A stretch of DNA of 6,959 bases from NCBI GenBank assembly GCA_026414125.1, contig JAOAJQ010000065.1:1-6959 (forward strand). Reading direction: 5' to 3'. Positions 1 through 6,140 of the stretch are shown here, one piece after another. Both the position numbers and the translations under genes were made by a program. This stretch comes from Thermoproteota archaeon (GTDB taxonomy: Archaea; Thermoproteota; EX4484-205; JAAOZP01). How positions within the stretch are numbered: the stretch's first letter is position 1; the number at the start of each line of letters is the position of its first letter. The notes under the pieces were generated by a model. That model searched no databases. It worked only from the letters and a program-made list of their open reading frames with translations, and was not told the DNA's origin.

Positions 1-2
1 TT

Positions 3-1454
3 TTAAACAGGAGGGCTGAGCTGTCTTTAAGAGAGGCGGAAACATGGGCAACTTTTGCCGGAACCTATGATAAGGAAAAGTTTTCAACCCTTTGGAAAAC
101 CCTGCTTAAAAACCAGTTTCACGACGTCCTGCCAGGCTCCTCTATAAGAGAGGTTTACAACGAGGCTTATCCCGAGCTTGAAAAAGTGATCTCTGAGGCG
201 GAGAGGGTTGCTGGAGAAGCCATGAGTAAAATAGCGGGAGAAGGACGTACACTATTGGTTTTTAACTCACTGCCTTGGGACAGGGAGGATTACGTTATCC
301 TAGCTGAGGAAGTCGATGGATCTCAGAAGGTCTCTGAAGGCTTCTTGCTGAAGGTAAGAGCACCTTCAGTCGGTTATGCTCCGCTCAGCATGGCTTCAAC
401 GTCTCCTAATGTGAAAATTACAGAGGGAGAAAATTCCTACATGGTTGAGAACAAGTTCTTCAAAATAAGGATTTCGAAAAACGGAAGGCTACTTTCCATA
501 TGGGATAAGGAGGCGGGTAGAGAAGTTTTGAAAGACATTGGAAACAAGCTGGTTGCCTATGAGAATATCCCAGGATGGGCTGATGCTTGGAACATTGAGA
601 AGGGTTATAAGGAAACCTCTTTTGAAATAACTGCCTCGAGGAGTTGGATAGTCTGCAAAGGTCCATTAATGGTATCCGTATGCTTTACTTACCCGTTCAA
701 AAGGTCTGAAATTAAGCAGGAGGTTAGAATCTTCTCTGACTCTAGGAGGATTGATTTCAAAACCACTATTAACATGAAGGATAGGGAGCTGCTGGTTAAA
801 ACCTGGTTTGACTTTGACGTGAACATAGAGAAGGCTGTCTCAGATGTCCCGTTCGGAGTTATTGAAAGACCCACTACCAGGAATACTTCGTGGGAGAAGG
901 CGAAATACGAGGTGGCGGTGCAGAAAATGGTTGATCTTTCTGAGCACGGGTATGGTGTAGCATTGTTAAACGATGGGAAATACGGGGTCTCTATAGAAGG
1001 CTCTTCAATAGGCCTTTCTCTCACAAGAACACCTGTCTTTCCCGATCCGTCGACGGACCTTGAAGAGACTACCTTCACATATTCCATATACCCTCATGTC
1101 GGAGACTGGAAGGAGGCTGGTGTATTAAGAAGAGCATACGAGCTCAATGTTCCCTTAAGGATTGTTGTAGGAAAGAAAGGCAGTAAAAGCTTCTTAAAAA
1201 TTGGTTCTGACAACTTGATGCTTGAGGCTGTGAAAACTTCGGAGGATGGAGATGGTATTGTTTTAAGGCTTTACGAGTACTATAATGCAAGGGGCAGGAC
1301 GCGTATCGAACTTGCCGGTAAGGTGCGGAGCGTGGAGTCCCTAGACCTGCTTGAATTAAACAAGGTTAACAGGGATATTAGGACATATGGAAATGGTCTA
1401 GAGTTTAATTATTGCAATAGGGAAATAATAACTTTAAAAATACGTGGACAGTGA
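3..1454 (+). CDS. GH38 alpha-mannosidase, C-terminal part (5' end outside window)
   Basis: This is a retaining alpha-mannosidase that removes alpha-linked mannose from glycans or oligosaccharides with a divalent metal in the active site. The frame is open from base 3, so the gene enters from the left; a GTG at 186 is internal and not the start. The visible residues 38-46 read NQFHDVLPG, followed by SS. This is the GH38 middle-domain signature, and its His (bases 120-122) corresponds to the metal-binding His of Golgi alpha-mannosidase II. The rest is the beta-rich GH38 C-terminal domain, with the typical stretches DLSEHGYGVALLNDGKYG (about bases 933-986), LSLTRTPVFPDP and TYSIYPHVGDW. The catalytic Asp nucleophile and the other metal ligands must lie upstream and cannot be checked. 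The visible part has 483 residues, against roughly 800-1000 for complete family members. It ends in TGA. The family call is very secure; the exact glycan is unknown. Confidence 0.95.
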   Translation, partial: LNRRAELSLREAETWATFAGTYDKEKFSTLWKTLLKNQFHDVLPGSSIREVYNEAYPELEKVISEAERVAGEAMSKIAGEGRTLLVFNSLPWDREDYVILAEEVDGSQKVSEGFLLKVRAPSVGYAPLSMASTSPNVKITEGENSYMVENKFFKIRISKNGRLLSIWDKEAGREVLKDIGNKLVAYENIPGWADAWNIEKGYKETSFEITASRSWIVCKGPLMVSVCFTYPFKRSEIKQEVRIFSDSRRIDFKTTINMKDRELLVKTWFDFDVNIEKAVSDVPFGVIERPTTRNTSWEKAKYEVAVQKMVDLSEHGYGVALLNDGKYGVSIEGSSIGLSLTRTPVFPDPSTDLEETTFTYSIYPHVGDWKEAGVLRRAYELNVPLRIVVGKKGSKSFLKIGSDNLMLEAVKTSEDGDGIVLRLYEYYNARGRTRIELAGKVRSVESLDLLELNKVNRDIRTYGNGLEFNYCNREIITLKIRGQ

Positions 1455-1684
1455 TTCCTTACCGGTTTTCAGCCCTCCAAACAGTGTAGAGCTCGTACAA
1501 CTTCTTTCTCAGACCATAAGTTCCAGTATACTAATCCATCGGCCCGGCCGCGTGCCGAGACTTGACACTTTCTACGAAGAACTCTCTTAGTGTACTAAAG
1601 AGGTGTTTGAAATATGTTCACCAAGCTGGCATGAAGATGCTAACTCACATGGTAGATAAGCTCCATGGCTTAAATCTCTCTGAG

Positions 1685-1730
1685 GGTTAATGTTAAATGG
1701 AAAAAGTAATTTTTAAATGTGTGTTTAACC
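1685..1730. repeat. GGTTAA / TTAACC inverted repeat flanking the GH2 TATA box
   Basis: GGTTAA at 1685-1690 and its reverse complement TTAACC at 1725-1730 lie on either side of the TATA-like box, 34 bp apart. Such a placement would suit a regulator that binds both arms and blocks or bends the promoter. The arms are only six bases and A/T-rich, so chance is a real alternative. Confidence 0.25.
1703..1718 (+). promoter_or_regulatory. Archaeal BRE/TATA-like promoter of the GH2 gene
   Basis: A purine-rich stretch (AAAGTAA) runs into TTTTTAAAT at 1710-1718. The box centre lies about 30 bp before the ATG at 1744. Archaeal transcription usually starts some 24-28 bp after the TATA centre, so the RNA would begin at or a few bases before the ATG, giving a leaderless or nearly leaderless message. 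This agrees with the absence of any Shine-Dalgarno sequence before 1744. Base pattern and spacing are seen; promoter function is inferred. Confidence 0.6.
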
Positions 1731-1743
1731 TTTCAGTTAAATC

Positions 1744-4491
1744 ATGACCGGCTTACTCATAGGAAACTGGATAATGGGGAGACAAAACAGAGACTTTGCG
1801 TCAAATGTTAAGCTTCCTCTTAATCATATTATTACTCTTAATGATGGCTGGATGTTTGTGATCGATCCTGAGGGAAAGCTTACTGCAGAAACTGTTCGAT
1901 CTGCCAAGGATGTGAGAAACGCAAAGGCAGGCCTACCTTGGGAAGCACAGTTCCCAGACCTTATAGATTATGATGGAGTCGCATGGTATTGGCGTAGCTT
2001 TAGACTTCCGCGTATGTTAACGGGTAAGAGAATCATCCTAAGGTTTGACGCTGTCGATTATGAGACTAGGGTATGGTTGAACGGAGTTGAGCTTGGCTCC
2101 CATGAGGGAGGCTACACTCCATTCGAATTCGATGTAACAGGCATCGTGAAATTCGAAGAGGAGAACGAGCTTATAGTTAGAGTTTACGATCCTCAGGATT
2201 GCTCTGAAATCCCTAACGGTAAGCAGTCTCACTACTGTAATATTGGCGGCCTATGGCAGGGGGTCAGCCTTCTAATCAGGGAAAAGGTTTACGTGCATTC
2301 AGCATTCATAGTATCGGATGTCGATAATTCGAAGATTAGGGTTCGAATAATTCTTTCTCACATTGAGGAGGCTTCTGAAGATGGTCTTAGACTAACCCTT
2401 CGGATTTCTCCAACCGGGGAGAATAAAATCGTCAAAGTGGTTAAAGATGAACCTGTTTACGACATTGAAATACCTATCCGTGAGCTGAGACTGTGGTCTC
2501 CAGATTCTCCTCACCTATACAGGCTTGAAATCCTTCTCTCTGGAAAGGGGGTTGACGACACCTGTTTCGTAGATTTCGGCATAAGAAAGATTGAGGCTCG
2601 TGAGAATAAGATTCTTCTTAACGGTGAGCCCATATACCTTATGGGGGCGCTCGACCAAGATTTCTATCCGGACGTAATATACGGTACGCCTTCGGACGAG
2701 ATGCTTCGCAACCAGTTTCTCAAAGCCAAAGAACTGGGGCTTAATTTTCTGAGGACACACATCAAGATTCCTTGTCCAAACTATCTTGAATGGGCGGACA
2801 GGCTTGGAATAATGCTTTGGATAGATTTTCCAAGCTTCTACAGGTTCACCGCGAAGGCGAAGGAAAGGATGAGGAGGGAGCTTGAAGAATGGATTTGGAG
2901 GGATTTTAACCATGCGTCAGTATTCTGCTGGTGTCTAGTGAACGAGGAGTGGGGCGTTCCGCTTGCCGAAGAAGAAGAGGCGAGAAGATGGCTTAAGGAG
3001 ACGTGGCACTTGGTTAAAAAACTCGACCCCACTAGGCTCGTTGTTGACAATTCTCCTGCGAATGCTGGACATGTCATAAGTGATATTGAGGACCAGCATG
3101 TCTACAAGGCGATACCCGACCATGCTTGCGAGTTCGAAGATTGGGTGGAGGATTTTTCTAAACACCCTGCTTGGACGTTCAGGTTCCCAGAGTCCCAAAG
3201 AAGGGGTTTTGAACCCTTGATGGTTTCAGAGTTCGGCAACTGGGGGCTTCCTGATGTCGAGGAGATTCTACGCTACTATGATTGGAGGGATCCCTACTGG
3301 TTTAACCAAGCGAGCTACGGAGGGCCGATTCGTACAGGTATTAACGAATTCTTCAGACTCGGGCTAGACGAGGCTTACGGCTCGTTGAGGAAGCTTGCGG
3401 AAGCCACTCAAAAGCATCAGCTTGACTCTCTCAAGTTCGAGATTGAAACGATGAGGCTTCATCCCGAGATAGTTGGTTATGTCATAACGCAGTTTACAGA
3501 CTTGAACAGTGAAAGCAATGGCCTCATGGACATGTGTAGAGAGGAAAAGCTTCTACACAGTTTCATGGGGTTCTTCCAAGCCCAAGATGTTATCATAATA
3601 AGGCCTAGAAAATGGAGCTATCTTGAAGGCGAGGAAGCTAAGGTAAAAATCTACGTTTCCAGGTTTTCAGCTATTGAGCCGAAAACTGTAGAATGGTGGG
3701 TTGAAAACATTCCGGTTGGCGGAGTGTTGAAGCTGGGGAGCTTTAAGAGGGCCTGTTGCGCGGAGGTGGGTGAGGCGGGTTTCAGGATTCCAGAAACAGG
3801 CAAGCCGGGAAAGCTGACCATATGGGCTAGGCTGCTCGACAATAATGGAAGAGAAATATGTCGAAACTATCAGGAGATTCTCATACTCCCGTCTTGGTCC
3901 GTCAAGACAAATAGGAGAATCAGCGTTTTCGGGGCCGATGCAAACATGTTGGCGAAGATTAGAGAAATAGGCTTAACCATTGTTGAGCCCGGTGAAACCA
4001 GTGTGGCTGTGTCTCTAGGAGTTGATGGAAATGCTTTAAAATTTGCCGAGAAAGGAGGCAGAGTACTCTTCCTCCTTGAAGAGTCTGAAGCAGGCTCAAC
4101 CATATTTAATGGACTACGCCTGGTTGAGAGAGGGGAAAAGGGCCGCTGGGGAGACTGGTGCACAGCATTCCTATGGCTTAAAAAGGATGTTGCGAACAGG
4201 TTTTTCTACGAGGGTCACTTAGGAATGCCGTTTATAGAGTGTATACCCAGCATGGTTCTAGAGGGATTTAGCCCTAGGAATGCTAAGAGCTTTTTCGGAG
4301 GAGTTTTCATCGGCTGGATTCGTGAACCGGCTGCCACAATACTTCCAGTAAAGACCGGAGCAGGGCTTGCTGTCCTCTGCACCTTCAGGCTTGCTAAAAA
4401 TCTAGTTAAAGATCCTGTTTCAACCGCGCTTTTTTGCTCGCTGGTCGATCTAATGTTTTCAGGAAAGCTTTCTGCAGCGTTTAACTCATAG
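1744..4491 (+). CDS. GH2 beta-glycosidase (beta-galactosidase/beta-mannosidase/beta-glucuronidase superfamily)
   Basis: This is a retaining exo-acting beta-glycosidase of family GH2; the sugar it removes cannot be fixed from sequence, though beta-mannose fits the adjacent alpha-mannosidase. In order there are an N-terminal jelly-roll sugar-binding domain (about 30-180, with VWLNGVELGSHEGGYTPF near 107-125 and NIGGLWQGV near 166-174), an Ig-like domain (about 185-280), and a TIM barrel (about 285-615). The barrel carries the acid/base Glu401 in LVNEEW and the nucleophile Glu496 in MVSEFG, so it should be active. After it come a second beta-sandwich-like stretch (about 620-720) and an alpha/beta segment (about 725-915) with KGGRVLFLLEE at 770-780, resembling glutamine-amidotransferase-like folds. 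At 915 residues it is long but normal for multi-domain GH2. There is no signal peptide or membrane segment, so it is probably cytoplasmic. The ATG at 1744 fits a leaderless start; Met12 (1777) is a less likely alternative. It follows the GH38 gene on the same strand by 289 bp with its own promoter. Confidence 0.93.
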   Translation: MTGLLIGNWIMGRQNRDFASNVKLPLNHIITLNDGWMFVIDPEGKLTAETVRSAKDVRNAKAGLPWEAQFPDLIDYDGVAWYWRSFRLPRMLTGKRIILRFDAVDYETRVWLNGVELGSHEGGYTPFEFDVTGIVKFEEENELIVRVYDPQDCSEIPNGKQSHYCNIGGLWQGVSLLIREKVYVHSAFIVSDVDNSKIRVRIILSHIEEASEDGLRLTLRISPTGENKIVKVVKDEPVYDIEIPIRELRLWSPDSPHLYRLEILLSGKGVDDTCFVDFGIRKIEARENKILLNGEPIYLMGALDQDFYPDVIYGTPSDEMLRNQFLKAKELGLNFLRTHIKIPCPNYLEWADRLGIMLWIDFPSFYRFTAKAKERMRRELEEWIWRDFNHASVFCWCLVNEEWGVPLAEEEEARRWLKETWHLVKKLDPTRLVVDNSPANAGHVISDIEDQHVYKAIPDHACEFEDWVEDFSKHPAWTFRFPESQRRGFEPLMVSEFGNWGLPDVEEILRYYDWRDPYWFNQASYGGPIRTGINEFFRLGLDEAYGSLRKLAEATQKHQLDSLKFEIETMRLHPEIVGYVITQFTDLNSESNGLMDMCREEKLLHSFMGFFQAQDVIIIRPRKWSYLEGEEAKVKIYVSRFSAIEPKTVEWWVENIPVGGVLKLGSFKRACCAEVGEAGFRIPETGKPGKLTIWARLLDNNGREICRNYQEILILPSWSVKTNRRISVFGADANMLAKIREIGLTIVEPGETSVAVSLGVDGNALKFAEKGGRVLFLLEESEAGSTIFNGLRLVERGEKGRWGDWCTAFLWLKKDVANRFFYEGHLGMPFIECIPSMVLEGFSPRNAKSFFGGVFIGWIREPAATILPVKTGAGLAVLCTFRLAKNLVKDPVSTALFCSLVDLMFSGKLSAAFNS

Positions 4492-4539
4492 TTATCCAAT
4501 GTTTCAGTTGTGCTAAAGGCTTCCAGACGGCGCAGCTAG

Positions 4540-4545
4540 AAAAAA
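4540..4545 (-). terminator. Oligo-T terminator candidate for the URO-D gene
   Basis: The plus strand reads AAAAAA here, so a transcript running leftward from the URO-D gene meets six T residues about 8 bp past its TAA. Archaeal RNA polymerase can stop at such T-tracts without a hairpin. No convincing stem precedes it, and the run is short, so the call is tentative. The 62-bp gap between the two convergent stop codons holds no comparable T-run for the GH2 transcript. Confidence 0.35.
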
Positions 4546-4553
4546 GCGAATGC

Positions 4554-5984
4554 TTAGAAGGACAGCAATACCTGCCAGATGAAAAGGTATCCGAGTGAGT
4601 CGATTTCCTCCCATATTCTTTTTAAGAGTTCCTCGTCTCCGGAAACCGCTTCAATCTCCTTGCGCTTTTCATCCCAAGGAATACAGTATCCCGGCTTAAT
4701 TTTCAGACTCTTAAGGCCTGTTGCCGGCTTGCACTCGGCAACTTCCTCCTCATTCTGACGATAATTTTTCAAACCTTCAGAATATCCCTCTCCGTATTTC
4801 CCGTAGCTGCGGGTGAAATCAGTCATCGCCCTGACATTTTCAACCTTAGCGTCATTCTGAATTATGGCTGATGCGTCCATGATATACCCGCCATCTGAAG
4901 CAATACTGTCAATGATCTTCTTACAGTAGTGGCGCACCTCGTCGGGTGTTCCAAGTGTCAGTAACCAGTTAGGCAGGCCCCCGCTCAGACAGAACTTGTG
5001 ATTCAGTTTTCTATGAGCCTCGAAAATGTCACTCCTGTCGATATGGAAGACTATACTGCCCTCAGGTAATTCGGCGAAGCTGTCTAAATGCGGGGTCCAG
5101 TCTCCCTCCGCATAGAAAAGCACTCTGAGCCCATGAGACCAGAGTTCTTCAATAATGGGTTTCAGCGTGCGCCAGTGGATGTTCAAAAAGTGATTCATGC
5201 TGATGAACGGTAATGCGCTGCGATGCATCCAGAAGCCTATTGGAATATTTTTCTCTGGGTCGGCTGTCATTCGAGCAACCTGGGTCAAATGCGGGGCAAG
5301 GGCTTCACATGCTTCAAGCACTTTCTCAGGCTGCCTATGAAGATCCTTAGCTAAACCAATATACCCGCGAAGCTTGTCTGCAATAATGTCAAGCGGGGCC
5401 TTTAGTATGCCCGCTATGGCGGACACGGTTCCAGCCTCCCTCTTCATCCTTTCAACCTGAGGCCCAAAAGCGTTAAAATAATCGCTCATCGCCATAGCCC
5501 CTTTTACAAGTGCAAGTATGCTTCGATACGAGGATTGCGGCCTGTCTCCAGAAATCTCGCTAGAGACGCGGGGCAACCAGACGGTGTAAAGAAACTCTGT
5601 CGGATCATCTATCAAAAGGTTATACTCTTCAGGCTTCATGAATGCTTTCTGCTCAGGCGGCTCAAGATACTGAAACGCGGTATCTGGAGGAATGTCAATA
5701 CCGGGTATAGCATAGTATTTCAAGCCAAGGGCCTGCGTAAGGCCAGTCCAAACATAGACCATGTTGGCGACCATCGCATCCCAGTCGAAATCCCTAGCGC
5801 ACTTCAAAACCGCGTCAAAAGCCTTCCTGTAATCATGCGTTACCTCTTGACAAGTGTAGCCCGCATACTTTGCAGTAAACTCTGCTACAAAAGGGCGAAT
5901 CGGAATGCAATCCGGTTTCTCGTTGCGCATAGCAGTCAAGTAGCGTTTCAACCGCTCTTGGTAAAGATGCTCTTTTTCACCCAC
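4554..5984 (-). CDS. URO-D domain protein (uroporphyrinogen decarboxylase/cobamide methyltransferase superfamily)
   Basis: This protein has the URO-D TIM-barrel fold shared by HemE and the methyl-cobamide:thiol methyltransferases MtaA and CmuA. It opens with the family-type stretch LYQERLKRYLTAMRNEKPDC, and its C-terminal half carries GGLPNWLLTLGTPDEV, then GGYIMDAS, where the superfamily has its GTPEEV and glycine-rich elements. It lacks the HemE substrate-cleft motif with RQAGRY, so it is not the heme enzyme. The MtaA-type zinc motif HxC is replaced by HID at about 314-316, with a lone Cys near 332. At 476 residues it exceeds HemE (about 340-360) and matches a longer, uncharacterised URO-D group. 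The function may be methyl transfer or O-demethylation, or something else; this is inference. An ATG at 6017 would add 11 residues, but I prefer GTG 5984. It has a GGAGG eight bases upstream, and both TATA-like boxes would start RNA inside the longer version. It is convergent with GH2 and divergent from the isomerase gene. Confidence 0.85.
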   Translation of the reverse strand: MGEKEHLYQERLKRYLTAMRNEKPDCIPIRPFVAEFTAKYAGYTCQEVTHDYRKAFDAVLKCARDFDWDAMVANMVYVWTGLTQALGLKYYAIPGIDIPPDTAFQYLEPPEQKAFMKPEEYNLLIDDPTEFLYTVWLPRVSSEISGDRPQSSYRSILALVKGAMAMSDYFNAFGPQVERMKREAGTVSAIAGILKAPLDIIADKLRGYIGLAKDLHRQPEKVLEACEALAPHLTQVARMTADPEKNIPIGFWMHRSALPFISMNHFLNIHWRTLKPIIEELWSHGLRVLFYAEGDWTPHLDSFAELPEGSIVFHIDRSDIFEAHRKLNHKFCLSGGLPNWLLTLGTPDEVRHYCKKIIDSIASDGGYIMDASAIIQNDAKVENVRAMTDFTRSYGKYGEGYSEGLKNYRQNEEEVAECKPATGLKSLKIKPGYCIPWDEKRKEIEAVSGDEELLKRIWEEIDSLGYLFIWQVLLSF

Positions 5985-5992
5985 CCCCACTC

Positions 5993-5997
5993 CCTCC
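5993..5997 (-). promoter_or_regulatory. Shine-Dalgarno site deciding the URO-D start
   Basis: On the minus strand this reads GGAGG, within GCGGAGGGAG, and ends 8 bases before the GTG at 5984-5982. This is near-ideal spacing for a ribosome binding site. The upstream ATG at 6017 has no such site. It therefore favours the GTG start. Confidence 0.6.
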
Positions 5998-6020
5998 GCC
6001 GCTTTAGGTAAGAACATTAA

Positions 6021-6038
6021 CCTTAAATGTTTTATCTA
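6021..6038 (-). promoter_or_regulatory. TATA-like promoter of the URO-D gene
   Basis: Read on the minus strand, TAGATAAAAC (about 6038-6029) followed by CATTTAAGG (6029-6021) offers two overlapping TATA-like boxes. With the usual 24-28 bp distance, transcription would begin near 6005 or 5998. Both are downstream of the ATG at 6017 and upstream of the GGAGG/GTG pair, giving a short leader. Which box is used cannot be told. Confidence 0.45.
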
Positions 6039-6058
6039 AGACGTGGGAAAAAGATCAG

Positions 6059-6077
6059 CAGCGCTTTTGCAACGCTG
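6059..6077. repeat. CAGCG-N9-CGCTG inverted repeat between divergent genes
   Basis: CAGCG at 6059-6063 is mirrored by CGCTG at 6073-6077 around the nine bases CTTTTGCAA; extending outward by two bases keeps one further match. It lies between the divergent promoters of the URO-D and isomerase genes, where an operator that controls both would be expected. Short inverted repeats arise by chance, so this is only a candidate binding site. Confidence 0.25.
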
Positions 6078-6094
6078 TTAAAGCCTGAAACTTT

Positions 6095-6112
6095 GAGGGA
6101 AAGATTAAATAT
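6095..6112 (+). promoter_or_regulatory. BRE/TATA-like promoter of the TIM-barrel isomerase gene
   Basis: The purine-rich GAGGGAAAG leads into ATTAAATAT (6104-6112). From its centre a start about 27 bp on falls near 6135, only a few bases before the ATG at 6141. The message would be nearly leaderless, as for the GH2 gene, and no GGAGG-type site is present. A second A/T box (CTTTAAAAG, 6114-6122) would start RNA too late for this ATG. Confidence 0.5.
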
Positions 6113-6140
6113 CCTTTAAAAGTTCTTTAAGACAAGATGA

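Larger units (their letters stand above)
1455..1743. other. Gene-poor spacer between GH38 and GH2 genes
   Basis: I find no confident gene in this 289-bp stretch. A plus-strand frame is open without an ATG at its head from 1535 to the TAA at 1688-1690; it includes the piece LKRCLKYVHQAGMKML. On the minus strand a 23-codon stretch (1530 down to 1459) reads LRKKLYELYTVWRAENR then stop, with another stop just before it. These look protein-like in composition and may be remnants of decayed genes, but they are too short to name. TCGGC at 1539-1543 can pair with GCCGA at 1554-1558 around a 10-nt GC-rich loop; this is weak as a hairpin. No T-run good enough to call a terminator for the GH38 gene was seen. 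The right end holds the GH2 promoter. Confidence 0.5.

Noticed and set aside
689..1087. 132-codon minus-strand frame inside the GH38 gene
   Set aside because: It is antisense to the conserved GH38 C-terminal domain and has no recognisable content.
186..1454. Treating GTG 186 as the start of a complete 422-residue gene
   Set aside because: The same frame is open back to base 3 and encodes the conserved NQFHDVLPG motif upstream of the GTG, so the gene is cut by the window edge.
1539..1558. GC-rich hairpin as a terminator or structured RNA
   Set aside because: The stem is only five base pairs with a 10-nt loop, no T-run follows it, and no tRNA or known RNA pattern surrounds it.
5535..6011. 158-codon open frame on the plus strand
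   Set aside because: It lies wholly opposite the URO-D gene and its translation shows no recognisable motifs; the minus-strand frame has clear family features.
4554..6017. Naming the minus-strand gene hemE
   Set aside because: The HemE N-terminal RQAGRY-type motif is absent, the protein is over 100 residues longer than HemE, and no heme-pathway genes are nearby.
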